From: Brevibacterium yomogidense
GTDB lineage: Bacteria; Actinomycetota; Actinomycetes; Actinomycetales; Brevibacteriaceae
Direction: 5' to 3'
Length of the DNA stretch: 64,000 nt
Assembly (NCBI RefSeq): GCF_900163715.1
Contig: NZ_FWFF01000008.1
Coordinates: forward strand, 62,001-126,000
Shown here: positions 24,920 to 33,905 of the stretch, piece after piece
How positions within the stretch are numbered: the first letter of the stretch is position 1
How the letters are laid out: each line of letters begins with the position of its first letter
Notes under the pieces: generated by a model
Told to the model about the DNA's origin: nothing
What the model saw: only the letters and a program-made list of their open reading frames with translations
Databases searched by the model: none
Made by a program: the position numbers and the translations under genes

Positions 24920-25960
24920 TCAGACGGTGTAGCGAAGATCCACGATGGCCGGCACATCGGAGTCCGGCAGCAGGTCGAGTGCGTCGGATGCTGTGAGGAA
25001 GTCGACACCGGCGCGCTCGTGGTCGGCGAGCGCGTACGGCTGCGTCGAGATCGTGAGGCCCGTCGTGCGACGGAGGCGACGGATCTCGCCCCGGACGGTC
25101 GCTGTGGCTGCGGGGTCGTCGTACAGGGCCTCGGCGAGCGCGCGTGCGGTCCACGCCTCGCGGGAGGCGAGCAGTGCCAGTAGCTCTGCGCGCCGCTGCG
25201 ACAGCTGGGTGCGCGACCCGTCGGCGCCAACGACCTCCGGCCGGTGGCCCAGGAGGCGGATCGTCGTGGTCGGACGTCGCGGCGGCTGCGCCGCTGCCGG
25301 CAGGAGCGCTTCGGCCAGCCTGACTCCGCATCGGACGAGTGCTGCGCTCTCCGCGGTCGCGAATCGCACGGGGAGGGACACGTCGAGCACCCCGACGACC
25401 GTCCCGCCGGAGTCCCGGATCGGAGCGGCCGAGCACGTCCACGTGTGATGGGCGCGGACGAAGTGCTCCCCGGCCGTCACGTGCGTCATGCCGCCGGTCT
25501 CCAGCGCGCGGCTGATGCCGTTCGTGCCGATCCCCGCCTCCGACCAGTCCGCGCCCTCCGCGAACGCGATCCGGTCGGCGCCGCGCATGGCCTGCGGGCT
25601 GCCCGACCGCCACAGCACGATGCCGTCCGCATCGGAGAGGACGACGAGGTGCCGTCCCGCCGCCGAGGTGTCTGCCACCGCCTGCACGACCTCCCCTGCG
25701 ATGCGGCTCAAGGGAGTCCGGTCGCGTGCCAGCCGCAGGTCGGAGTCCGTGAGGATCCGGTTGGGCATCTCCTGGTCCGGTCGGATCCCCGCGTCGCCGC
25801 TGCGCCGCCAGGCGGCGAGCATCTGGGGATCAGCGGAGGAGGTTGGGATCGAGTCGCCGAAGACCGAGTCGCCGAAGACCGCGTCGTGGGCCGCGACGGT
25901 GCGGCGCGCGAACACGGTGGGGTCGGTGAACCTGAGAGACGGATGCAACGTCGTTGACAC
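24920..25960 (-). CDS. GAF-domain transcriptional regulator
   Basis: 346 residues. Residues ~80-230 form a GAF sensor domain of the AcoR/MimR type (FAEGADWSEAGIGTNGISRAL and AGEHFVRAHHTWTCSAAPIR). The C-terminal ~110 residues (LSQRRAELLALLASREAWTA, RGEIRRLRRTTGL) look like a winged-helix DNA-binding end; there is no AAA+ domain, so it is not a sigma-54 activator. Start taken at GTG 25960, with AAGGGG directly before it. An in-frame duplication gives VFGDSVFGDS near residue 29. It is divergent from the flavin monooxygenase and probably controls it. Confidence 0.85.
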   Translation of the reverse strand: MSTTLHPSLRFTDPTVFARRTVAAHDAVFGDSVFGDSIPTSSADPQMLAAWRRSGDAGIRPDQEMPNRILTDSDLRLARDRTPLSRIAGEVVQAVADTSAAGRHLVVLSDADGIVLWRSGSPQAMRGADRIAFAEGADWSEAGIGTNGISRALETGGMTHVTAGEHFVRAHHTWTCSAAPIRDSGGTVVGVLDVSLPVRFATAESAALVRCGVRLAEALLPAAAQPPRRPTTTIRLLGHRPEVVGADGSRTQLSQRRAELLALLASREAWTARALAEALYDDPAATATVRGEIRRLRRTTGLTISTQPYALADHERAGVDFLTASDALDLLPDSDVPAIVDLRYTV

Positions 25961-26089
25961 CCCCTTGCGGCGAGACTGTGGAGCACGCTCCGACTGTGAC
26001 GCATGTCATGGTCGGAGAGTACCGACGGTACAGGACGCAGGAGACTGCGCACAGGAACCAGCAGCAGGACATGGCACGAAGGAGTGGAC

Positions 26090-27973
26090 ATGACCGATAC
26101 ACGGATCGACACCCAGACGGATACTCAGACCGATACCCAGGCAGACACCCAGTCAGATACTCAGACGGACACCCAGACAGGCGCCGGCGGCAGCCCGTCG
26201 ACGGCCGTCCAGGAATGGTTCGCGGCGTTCGACGCAGCGCTCACCGCTCATGATGCGGCTGCCGCTGCAGAGCTCTTCGAGGAGGACGGGTACTGGCGCG
26301 ACTTCGTGTCCTTCACCTGGAATCTGCGCACCCTCGAGGGGCGCGCGCAGATCCGCGACATGGTGGCGGCGACCGTCGAGCACACCGGACCATCCGGGTG
26401 GGCGCTGTCGGAACCCGCGACCGAGGCTGACGGAGTGGTCGAAGCCTGGATCACCTTCGAGACGCGGGTCTCGCGCGGCTGGGGCCATCTGCGACTGCGT
26501 GACGGACGCGCCTGGACGCTGCTGACGACGATGCAGGAGCTCAAGGGGTTCGAGGAGAGGAAGGGCCCCCGGCGCGAAGCCGGAGTCGACCACGTCATCA
26601 CGAAGGGACGCCGGACGTGGCGAGAGGCGCGTGAGGAGCATCAGGCTCGCTTCGGCATCCAGGAGCAGCCCTATGTCGTGATCGTGGGCGGCGGTCAGGG
26701 CGGAATCGGGCTGGCGGCGCGGCTCAAGCGCCAGGGCGTGCCGACGATCGTGGTGGAGAAGAATGACCGCCCCGGCGACTCGTGGCGCAAGCGGTACAAG
26801 TCGCTCCACCTCCACGACCCCGTCTGGTACGACCACATGCCGTACCTGCCGTTCCCCGACGACTGGCCGGTGTTCGCCGCGAAGGACCAGATCGGCGAGT
26901 GGCTCGAGCACTACACCGGGATCATGGGACTCGACTACTGGTCCGGCACGGAATGCCTGGGCGCGGAGTTCGACGACGCGGACGGCACGTGGCGCGTGCG
27001 CGTCAACCGACGGGGAGAGGACATCGAGCTGCGGCCCACCCACGTCGTGTTCGCGCTGGGCGTGTCCGGCTACCCGCACACCCCGGAGTTCGACGGCGCA
27101 GACACGTTCGCAGGCGAGCAGTGGCACTCGTCGGAGTTCTCCGGCGAGGGCGACTTCGCGGGGAAGCGCGCTGTCGTGATCGGCTCCAACAACTCCGCCC
27201 ACGACATCGCAGCCGCGCTGTGGGAGAAGGGCGCCGAGGTGACGATGGTGCAGCGGTCGTCGACGCACATCTCGCGCAGCGCATCGCTCATGGATCTGGG
27301 GCTGGGGGATCTCTACTCCGAACGGGCACTTGAGAACGGTGTGACGACGGAGAAGGCGGACATGCTCTTCGCGTCGTGGCCCTACAGGGTCCTGCCGGAT
27401 GTCCAGGTCCCGATCTATGAGGCGATGGCGGAGCGGGACAAGGACTTCTACGCCGCGCTCGAGGCCGCAGGGTTCGACCTGGACTTCGGCGAGGACGGCT
27501 CCGGCCTCTTCCTCAAGTACCTGCGCAGGGGATCGGGCTACTACATCGATGTGGGTGCCTCGCAGCTCCTGATCGATGGCCGGGTCGCGCTCGCCCGCGG
27601 TCAGGTGGCGCGGATCGAGTCCGACGCCGTCGTGCTCGAGGACGCAACGCGCCTGCCCGCGGATCTCATCGTCTACGCGACCGGCTATGGGTCGATGAAC
27701 GCGTGGCTGGCGGACCTCGTGTCCCCGGAGGTCGCCGATCGCGTGGGCAAGGTCTGGGGCTTCGGCTCCGACACCACCCGGGATCCGGGACCGTGGGAGG
27801 GCGAGCTGCGGAACATGTGGAAGCCCACGAACGTCGAGCAGCTGTGGATCCACGGTGGCAACCTCCACCAGTCGCGCCACTACTCGCGGTACCTCGCGCT
27901 GCAGCTCAAAGCGCGGATGGAGGGCATCGAGACGCCGGTGTACGGGCTCCAGGAGTCGCACCACACCCGGTGA
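26090..27973 (+). CDS. Flavin-containing monooxygenase with NTF2-like N-terminal domain
   Basis: 627 residues from ATG 26090 (GGAG five bases upstream). Residues 7-30 are six DTQT-type repeats; ~35-165 form an NTF2/SnoaL-like domain (AELFEEDGYWRDFVSFTWNL); then an FAD-binding VIVGGGQGGIGLAARL, the FMO fingerprint FAGEQWHSSEF (FxGxxxHxxxF) and an NADPH-binding AVVIGSNNSAHDIAAAL. FMOs insert oxygen into N- or S-containing or carbonyl substrates; the fingerprint leaves N/S-oxidation or Baeyer-Villiger reactions open. Divergent from the GAF regulator. Near the BCCT carrier, so a quaternary-amine-related substrate is possible but unproven. Confidence 0.9.
   Translation: MTDTRIDTQTDTQTDTQADTQSDTQTDTQTGAGGSPSTAVQEWFAAFDAALTAHDAAAAAELFEEDGYWRDFVSFTWNLRTLEGRAQIRDMVAATVEHTGPSGWALSEPATEADGVVEAWITFETRVSRGWGHLRLRDGRAWTLLTTMQELKGFEERKGPRREAGVDHVITKGRRTWREAREEHQARFGIQEQPYVVIVGGGQGGIGLAARLKRQGVPTIVVEKNDRPGDSWRKRYKSLHLHDPVWYDHMPYLPFPDDWPVFAAKDQIGEWLEHYTGIMGLDYWSGTECLGAEFDDADGTWRVRVNRRGEDIELRPTHVVFALGVSGYPHTPEFDGADTFAGEQWHSSEFSGEGDFAGKRAVVIGSNNSAHDIAAALWEKGAEVTMVQRSSTHISRSASLMDLGLGDLYSERALENGVTTEKADMLFASWPYRVLPDVQVPIYEAMAERDKDFYAALEAAGFDLDFGEDGSGLFLKYLRRGSGYYIDVGASQLLIDGRVALARGQVARIESDAVVLEDATRLPADLIVYATGYGSMNAWLADLVSPEVADRVGKVWGFGSDTTRDPGPWEGELRNMWKPTNVEQLWIHGGNLHQSRHYSRYLALQLKARMEGIETPVYGLQESHHTR
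26108..26179 (+). repeat. Six 12-nt units encoding DTQ(T/A/S)
   Basis: In-frame tandem units at the N-terminus of the monooxygenase, varied at wobble positions, so older than a fresh slippage event. Confidence 0.85.
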
Positions 27974-27992
27974 GGGGTAGGGGCTCGCAAGA

Positions 27993-28040
27993 GGCAGGGC
28001 TGATGAAAGGCAGGGCTGATGAAAGACAGGGCTGATGAAC
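27993..28040. repeat. Three 16-nt tandem units after the monooxygenase
   Basis: GGCAGGGCTGATGAAA twice exactly, then one imperfect copy, filling the spacer between the convergent monooxygenase and crcB genes. No coding frame. It may reflect slippage; no hairpin is formed. Confidence 0.85.
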
Positions 28041-28055
28041 GGCGGGCGCTGTGCC

Positions 28056-28466
28056 TCAGACGAAGAACGCGCCCGCCCACAGTCCCAGTCCGGCGGCCGC
28101 AGTACCTGCGAGGAGGACTCCGAACGCTGTCGCTGCGGCCGCCGCCCATCGCTGAGCCTGAGCCAGGCGCACCGCTTCGACGCAGGCCGTCGAGAACGTC
28201 GTGAAGCCGCCCAGGAATCCGGAACCGGCGATGACCTCCCATCCTGCGGGGAGCACCGAGGAGAATGTCAGACCCACGATCACGCCGAGCAGCAGCGAGC
28301 CCGCCAGGTTGATCGTGATCGTGGGCCACGGGACAGTGCGGGACTGCTCGGCCGGTGATCCGCTGCGACGCGTGGATCTGGGGCGGATCGCGCCGTCGAG
28401 GACGAGTCGGCACACGGCCCCCAGACCGCCGGCCAGCGACGTGAGGAGCAGGAGGGAGGCTGTCAC
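28056..28466 (-). CDS. crcB: Fluoride channel CrcB, second copy of pair
   Basis: 136 residues, four membrane helices; exports fluoride as part of a dual-topology dimer. Motifs: GGLGAVCRLVLD, TITINLAGSLLLGVI (pore Asn) and GSGFLGGFTTFSTACVEAV (the Phe/Thr track). GTG 28466 overlaps the stop of the upstream crcB (GTGA), and GGAGG lies nine bases ahead; the longer open frame upstream is not used. Actinobacteria often carry two adjacent, fixed-topology CrcB genes that form a heterodimer, and this pair fits that. Confidence 0.93.
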   Translation of the reverse strand: MTASLLLLTSLAGGLGAVCRLVLDGAIRPRSTRRSGSPAEQSRTVPWPTITINLAGSLLLGVIVGLTFSSVLPAGWEVIAGSGFLGGFTTFSTACVEAVRLAQAQRWAAAAATAFGVLLAGTAAAGLGLWAGAFFV

Positions 28467-28942
28467 GGAGTGGTGCCTCCGGCCTCGGGGGCGGGGTCTG
28501 TGTCGGCGTGAGTCTGCTGGTCGGCACTGGTCACCCGGCACTTCGTCCCGCACGCGATGCCTCCGGCGGCCGCGAGGAGTCCGAGGACGACGCTGCCGAG
28601 GCCGTAGAGGGCTGCGGGGCCCGGTCGCCCGTCCGTGAGGAGGACCGCGGTGTCCAGCGACAGCGCGCTGTAGGTGGTGAAACCGCCCAGGAAGCCGGTG
28701 CCCAGCAGCAGGCGGAGACTGCGGGGCGCGCGGGTGTCGGGGCCCCGGCGGATGAGTGCCTCGAGGAGCAGGCCCAGGAGGAAGGCGCCCACGACATTGA
28801 TCCCGACGGTCACGGCGGGGACTCCGGCGACGAGCGGCGTCACATCCGTGAGGAGCACGCGCGCACTCGTTCCCGCGGAACCGCCCAGGAAGACCAGGGC
28901 GAGTGCTCCGGGGCGCAGGTGGAGAGGCGCGCTGCGGGTCAC
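28463..28942 (-). CDS. crcB: Fluoride channel CrcB, first copy of pair
   Basis: 159 residues. Four helices with GGSAGTSARVLL, TVGINVVGAFLLGLLLEAL and GTGFLGGFTTYSALSLDTA, the CrcB marks. The ~25-residue hydrophilic C-terminus (with Cys-Gly-Thr-Lys-Cys just before it) is longer than usual. GTG 28942 lies 15 bases after the ABC-class ATPase gene, so it is likely carried on the same transcript; no fluoride-riboswitch pattern was recognised in the short spacer. Differences from the second copy imply opposite topology and heterodimer formation. Confidence 0.93.
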   Translation of the reverse strand: MTRSAPLHLRPGALALVFLGGSAGTSARVLLTDVTPLVAGVPAVTVGINVVGAFLLGLLLEALIRRGPDTRAPRSLRLLLGTGFLGGFTTYSALSLDTAVLLTDGRPGPAALYGLGSVVLGLLAAAGGIACGTKCRVTSADQQTHADTDPAPEAGGTTP

Positions 28943-28957
28943 CGGAAGGGGCGCGAG

Positions 28958-30745
28958 TCAGCCACGGATGCGCAGTCCGCGATAGCGGTTGACCGCGGCG
29001 GCGATCTCCTGGGGGCGCGGCCTGGCGAGGTGGCCGGGATGACCGGTGTGCGGCGAGAGGGCGTCGAGCCCGCCCTCGGCGATCATGCGGTCGATCGCTG
29101 CGACCGCATCCGTGAGCGTCGCGTGCGCATCGAGCGAGTCGGCCAGGCGCTCGAGCGCGTGCGCGATCGCCTGCGTCTGCGCGGTGTCGACCAGCTGGAG
29201 GACTGCTGTCAGGTCGATGTCGTCGCGACCGTACTGGATCGCGGCGCGGCCTCGGGCGCGGGCGAACTTCCTCTTGTCGGCGGGACGGAGGCTGCCGGCC
29301 TCCGGCACGCGGGGCGCGGCGGCGAAGTGCGGCTGCGGGAGAGGCTGGGCAGAAGGGTGTGGCTGGGCCTGCAGGTGTGGCTGGGCCTGTGAGTGAGGCC
29401 TGCCGTCGCTGCCCGCGGGCGCCTCCTCGCGGGCGATCGCACGGGCCTGTTCGGTCACGTCATCGGGGACGTAGGCGTCGAGCGCGATCACGTGGTCCGC
29501 GACGTCGAAGAACGCGCCCGAACCTCCGGCGACCAGCACCGTCGACACCCCGCGCTCGTCGTGGAGCGCGCGGACGCGATCGACGAACGGGGTGATCGGC
29601 TCACGGTGGGCGGGGATGAGCCGTCGCATGCGCTCATCGCGGATCATGAAGTTCGTCGCGGACGTGTCCTCGTCGATGAGCAGTGCCGATGCTCCCGCCT
29701 CCACCGCTTCGATGAGGTTCGCCGCCTGGGACGTGGAGCCGCTCGCGTTCGTGGTGGTGAACGTGCGGGTGTCCGCTCCTGACGGCAGGTCGTTGATGAA
29801 GGGGGAGATGTCGACCGAGGCGGTGGAGCGGCCGTCCTCCGCGCGGATCGACACGGCGTCCGGCCTGGTCAGCACCCACTCCCGGCCGTCCCCGGCCACG
29901 TGCGGGTACACGCCCCGTTCGATGGCGCGCAGGAGTGTGGACTTCCCGTGGTAGCCGCCGCCGATGATGACGGTGATCCCCTCCGGCACGCCCATGCCCT
30001 CCACGCTGCGGCCGCTGGGCAGATCGAACGAGGTCCGGAGGACGTCCGGGGACCGGAAGGGGACTCCTCCGTCGGTGAGCGGCAGATCGGAGTCCCCGGA
30101 GCGGCGGGGGAGCAGTGCACCGTCGGCGACGAAGGACACGAGCCCGCGCGCCGTCAGCTGCTCCCGGAGGTCCAGCTGGTCGCGGTAGAGGGTGACGTGC
30201 GCCCGGAGCGCGTCGAGGTCCAGCGGCGCGATGAGTGCGTCGGCGACGATCTGCGGCAGCTCCTCGCACAGCAGGCTCGCCGCCCTGCGGCCCTTGATCC
30301 TGCGCCCGGCGGCGGGGAGGGCGACAGTGATCCGCGCCTCGACCTCGGCGTCGGTGAAGACGACGGAGGTGCGCTCGAGCACCTGCTGACCGGGAGAGCC
30401 GATCACGATCGGCGGAGGCGTGTCCCGGTCCGCACGGCGGGAGCTCGTCGAGCCGCTGCCCAGCCGCGAGGAGACGGCCCGGGAGAAGGAGCGCGTGAGG
30501 AAGTCGCCTGCGGCGATGCGGCCGGCACGGTCGGCGAGCAGGTCGGCGGGGATGCCCGTCTGCGCTCTGTCGACGCGCACGCGCATGAGGGACGGCGGTG
30601 CGAAGGGATCGACCTGCACCCGGTCGACCTCGAGTGCTGTGTCTCCGGAGTTCCCGGGGAGCGGCAGGGTGTGCGTGCCCCTGATTCTCTTGTAGTCGCC
30701 GTATCCGCGACCGTCCAGGGACGTGAGGAGCTGTGCGAGATCCAT
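28958..30745 (-). CDS. ABC-class ATPase of unknown function (COG3044 type)
   Basis: 595 residues. Long N-terminal domain (DGRGYGDYKRIRGTH), then a Walker A-like GGGYHGKSTLLRAIERGVYP, an LLIDEDTSATNFMIRD Walker B segment and a later VLVAGGSGAFFDVADHVIAL, all characteristic of the predicted ATPases of the ABC class found in many bacteria. No membrane segments and no transporter partner; COG3044 function is not established. A His/Gln/Ala/Pro repeat (QAQPHLQAQPHPSAQP) interrupts the C-terminal third. The ATG is 10 bases after the histidine kinase stop and the stop is 15 bases before crcB. Confidence 0.88.
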   Translation of the reverse strand: MDLAQLLTSLDGRGYGDYKRIRGTHTLPLPGNSGDTALEVDRVQVDPFAPPSLMRVRVDRAQTGIPADLLADRAGRIAAGDFLTRSFSRAVSSRLGSGSTSSRRADRDTPPPIVIGSPGQQVLERTSVVFTDAEVEARITVALPAAGRRIKGRRAASLLCEELPQIVADALIAPLDLDALRAHVTLYRDQLDLREQLTARGLVSFVADGALLPRRSGDSDLPLTDGGVPFRSPDVLRTSFDLPSGRSVEGMGVPEGITVIIGGGYHGKSTLLRAIERGVYPHVAGDGREWVLTRPDAVSIRAEDGRSTASVDISPFINDLPSGADTRTFTTTNASGSTSQAANLIEAVEAGASALLIDEDTSATNFMIRDERMRRLIPAHREPITPFVDRVRALHDERGVSTVLVAGGSGAFFDVADHVIALDAYVPDDVTEQARAIAREEAPAGSDGRPHSQAQPHLQAQPHPSAQPLPQPHFAAAPRVPEAGSLRPADKRKFARARGRAAIQYGRDDIDLTAVLQLVDTAQTQAIAHALERLADSLDAHATLTDAVAAIDRMIAEGGLDALSPHTGHPGHLARPRPQEIAAAVNRYRGLRIRG

Positions 30746-30755
30746 GTGGGCGACG

Positions 30756-32786
30756 CTACAGCGTGGGCAGGCGCGCGTGCACGGCGAAGCCCCCGTCCGG
30801 GCGCGGTCCCGCCTCGACCGTTCCTCCCAGGGCGGTCGCGCGTTCGCGGATGCCGGCGAGGCCGAGGCCGCCGCCGGGGGGCGAGGTGGGGTCGGGGCTT
30901 GCGCTGGGTGTGAGGTCGGGGCTGGTGCTGGGTGTGAGGTCGGGGCTGTCGCTGGCCGAGGCCGCTGTCGTCGCGGGGCCGTTCTCCACCTCGAGGATGA
31001 GGTGGGAGTCGCTGAGCCCGAGGACCACGGCGATGTCTGCGCCCGGTGCGTGGCGCACAGCGTTGCTCAGCGCCTCCTGCAGGATCCTGTAGGAGGTCAG
31101 TCCCGTGGACGTCGAGATGCGGGAGGCCGCGGCCCCGAGGACGTCCTCCGGCGAGGAGTCGACGGTGATCGTCGTGCCCGACTGCCGGGTGGCGTCGAGG
31201 AGATCGGGAATATCCAGGAGTGTCGGCTGGGGGACCAGTGGAGCGTCGCCGGACCCGCGCAGGATCGTGAGCAGCCCCCGCATCTCGTTGAGTGCCCGTC
31301 GGGACGAGTCCGCGATCGAGGCGAACTCCTGTGCGGAGTCGTCGTCGATGTGGGGCAGGCGGTACTCCGCTGTGGTGGCCTGCACGCTGATGACGGACAT
31401 GCTGTGGGCGACGACGTCGTGCAGCTCCTGGGCGATCCTGTTCCGCTCCGCCAGCTCCCGTCTCTGTGCGCTCTGCTGTGCGCTCGCCTCCTCCGCGCGA
31501 CGGAGGCTTTCCCGGCTGCGAGTCAGCTGGCGGATGCTGATGCCGAGTGCCACGAGCCCCGCGCAGATCGGAGCCGCGATGAGGACGCTGTCGATCGCGC
31601 CGGGGAACCCGTCGGATCGCAGGAGGAGCACTGCCAGGACGGATGCCACGGCTCCTGAGATCCACCCGGCGACTGCATATGGCCACGGGTGTCGCAGAGC
31701 GAGGACAAGGACGAGCAGGCCGATGGTGATGAGAGTCGTGACCGGCCAGGGCCAGGGCAGGCCCAGCACGGTCCCGGTGGCCCAGGCCATGGCGAAGACC
31801 GTTGCCGCGCCACCGGCGATTCCCGCGATGGGCCAGCGGACTGCGAGGACGAGGGCGGCGCTCTGGAGGAGCGTGATGACCATCGAGAGGACCACGGGGA
31901 CCCCATAGACGACGACCGTCACCGGCCACGACACTGCGAGCATCACGATCGCGGCGAACCCTGCGGAGAGCCAGGCCCATGCCTCTGGACTGGGGTTGGA
32001 CGAGGCAGGGCTGTGCTGGGACGAGACAAGGCCGGAGTGAGTCGCAGCATGTCCGGGGCGAGTTACGGCAGTGCCGAGTGCAGGGCTGGGGCCTCCGTCG
32101 TTCGAGCCGAGTGCACCCACTGTGATGGCAGCGTCGAGTCGAGCCAGAGCGTGGATGACAGCGGGGAGCGAGAGGAGGAAGAGGACACCGAGCACGAAGT
32201 GCGCCAGCGCCTCCAGAGCGAAGCTGTCCGTGACCGACGATGGGAGTGCACCGTTGAAGAGCGCGTCGAGGACGATCGTGAGTGCGCCCGACCCGTCATC
32301 GGGGAGGAACGCGCCCCAGAGGACGTACGTCACCCCGGACACGGCAGCCGCCGACCACGACACTGCAACGACGAAGGTGAGGAGTCTCAGCGGGAGGGCG
32401 ATGACCGTCTCGAACACGAGGTCGAGCCACGGACGCGGGTCAGCGACCGACGTCACCCATCCGGCGAGGCCCGATGAGGCGGGCCGATAGTGGGCGAGAA
32501 CGGGGGCCGTGCCCCAGTGCCGGACCCTTCTGCGAGACAGCTGAGCGAAGCCGCGCGCGATGGTGAGGGTGAGCGGGAGGAGGAGCGCGCCCACCCACAC
32601 GACGAACGTGGCGATGGACAGGGCGAAGAGCGGCACCAGGACGATGAAGCCGGCCAGCGAGAGGAAGAAGCCCGGCAGGACATAGGCGTAGTCACGTCCG
32701 AGCTGCCGCAGGGAGAAGCCGAAGGAGCCCGGGCGGCGCGTGCGAGCGTCCGGGTCGGACTGCGGGGCGGGGGTCTCGTGGGTCAT
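30756..32786 (-). CDS. NarL-type sensor histidine kinase
   Basis: 676 residues from ATG 32786 (MTHETPAP). The first ~200 residues match the actinobacterial putative sensor domain with four membrane helices (SLRQLGRDYAYVLPGFFLSL); a second block of about six helices follows (~260-420); then a HisKA_3 dimerisation segment ERNRIAQELHDVVAHSMSVI with the phosphoacceptor His, an HATPase domain (SYRILQEALSNAVRHAPGAD, GGGLGLAGIRERATALGG). A Ser-Pro-Asp-Leu-Thr-Pro repeat interrupts the ATPase domain. It is the probable partner of the LuxR-type regulator at 33906. Starts five bases after the DMT gene stop. Confidence 0.92.
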   Translation of the reverse strand: MTHETPAPQSDPDARTRRPGSFGFSLRQLGRDYAYVLPGFFLSLAGFIVLVPLFALSIATFVVWVGALLLPLTLTIARGFAQLSRRRVRHWGTAPVLAHYRPASSGLAGWVTSVADPRPWLDLVFETVIALPLRLLTFVVAVSWSAAAVSGVTYVLWGAFLPDDGSGALTIVLDALFNGALPSSVTDSFALEALAHFVLGVLFLLSLPAVIHALARLDAAITVGALGSNDGGPSPALGTAVTRPGHAATHSGLVSSQHSPASSNPSPEAWAWLSAGFAAIVMLAVSWPVTVVVYGVPVVLSMVITLLQSAALVLAVRWPIAGIAGGAATVFAMAWATGTVLGLPWPWPVTTLITIGLLVLVLALRHPWPYAVAGWISGAVASVLAVLLLRSDGFPGAIDSVLIAAPICAGLVALGISIRQLTRSRESLRRAEEASAQQSAQRRELAERNRIAQELHDVVAHSMSVISVQATTAEYRLPHIDDDSAQEFASIADSSRRALNEMRGLLTILRGSGDAPLVPQPTLLDIPDLLDATRQSGTTITVDSSPEDVLGAAASRISTSTGLTSYRILQEALSNAVRHAPGADIAVVLGLSDSHLILEVENGPATTAASASDSPDLTPSTSPDLTPSASPDPTSPPGGGLGLAGIRERATALGGTVEAGPRPDGGFAVHARLPTL

Positions 32787-32791
32787 CGTGA

Positions 32792-33814
32792 TCACTCTCT
32801 CGTATCTGTGGGCTGGGCACCATGGAGTGCGGGGGCGGGCTGACGCGCCGGTGGTGTCTGACGTGGTGGCGATGTCTGACGTGCAGGGGTGGGTGACTGA
32901 TGCTCCACGGGTGATCCCGTCCGCACGACGTCCGGGTGCACACGGACGAGCAGGAGCACTCCCGCGACGGCGCTCGCCCCGGTGAGGAGGAGGACGAGCA
33001 CGACGAGGAGCGGCATCGTCGAGTACTCGCCCAGCACCGCGGCACCGACGACGACGGCGGTCAGCGGATCGATGACCGTGAGACCGGCCAGCACCGTCTC
33101 CGGCGGCCCGCTCGCGTACGCGGTCTGGACGATCCACATCCCGACGATCGACCCGGCGATGAGCCCGATCAGCAGGACGACGTGCGCGGGTGCGACCCAC
33201 GAACCTGCCCCGGACCCCGCGAGCGCGTGGAGGAGCGCGTGGGCACCGGTCGCGACGAGGCCGAAGAGGACACCGGCCGTCACGATGCGGGCCGCATGCC
33301 CGACCGCGCTCAGCGCGACGGCTGTGCCCAGTCCGGCGATGCCCAGGAGCAGGAAGGTGAGGGTGAGGAGGTCGGGGGCAGCGGCCTCGGGCGCGGTGGA
33401 CCACTGAGCCGAGACCCCGACGAACAGGCCGGTCGAGAGCAGGGTGAGGCCGATGCCCCCGAGGACACTCCGGGCCGGAGGCCGGGGCGACCGCGAGGTC
33501 CGGCTCCCCAGGAACACCGCGGCGACCAGCGACAGGGTTCCGATCGGCTGCACGAGGGCTACCGGCGCCAGTCCCAGGGCGACCATGTTGAGGCCGGTCT
33601 CCAGAGTCAGCAGACCCAGCCCCAGGAGCCAGAGGGGACTGCGGAGGAGACCGACCAGGCGCCTCGGCGGGGGTGGGGTCGTTCCGGCCGTAGGTGTGTG
33701 AGTGACGGCGGCATGAGTGTCGGCGGCACCCGACACGGCCCGGTGCTGGAGGTGGGTGCCGAGGGCCAGGCAGAGGGCAGCGATGACGGCGATGCCGATG
33801 GCGAAGGTGAACAT
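32792..33814 (-). CDS. DMT-superfamily membrane transporter
   Basis: 340 residues with about nine to ten membrane helices in two EamA-like halves (GLLTLETGLNMVALGLAPVA; AGSIVGMWIVQTAYASGPPE and LTVIDPLTAVVVGAAVLGEY). The last pattern, with its Asp-Pro and Gly-Glu, resembles the NIPA/DMT relatives often annotated as possible Mg2+ transporters. The C-terminal ~55 residues are a Pro/Gln/Thr-rich tail with RQTSPPRQTPPARQ repeats. Substrate unknown. Heads a minus-strand run: DMT, kinase, ABC-class ATPase, two crcB; the response regulator is divergent, 91 bases away. Confidence 0.85.
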   Translation of the reverse strand: MFTFAIGIAVIAALCLALGTHLQHRAVSGAADTHAAVTHTPTAGTTPPPPRRLVGLLRSPLWLLGLGLLTLETGLNMVALGLAPVALVQPIGTLSLVAAVFLGSRTSRSPRPPARSVLGGIGLTLLSTGLFVGVSAQWSTAPEAAAPDLLTLTFLLLGIAGLGTAVALSAVGHAARIVTAGVLFGLVATGAHALLHALAGSGAGSWVAPAHVVLLIGLIAGSIVGMWIVQTAYASGPPETVLAGLTVIDPLTAVVVGAAVLGEYSTMPLLVVLVLLLTGASAVAGVLLLVRVHPDVVRTGSPVEHQSPTPARQTSPPRQTPPARQPAPALHGAQPTDTRE

Positions 33815-33905
33815 GACAGTGAGCGTGGCGGTGCGGTGGAGGACTTCGCGTCACTCCGGAGGGTGAATCACGGGGCTACCTGAGGGGTATGCGACGACCG
33901 GCAGC

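Noticed and set aside
28943..28957. Fluoride riboswitch before crcB
   Set aside because: The spacer is only 15 bases, far too short for the crcB RNA motif, and I see no such motif before the DMT gene at 33815-33905.
32787..33854. Long N-terminal extension of the histidine kinase frame
   Set aside because: It overlaps the DMT transporter gene in another frame and is Arg/Pro/His-rich; ATG 32786 begins the known sensor domain.
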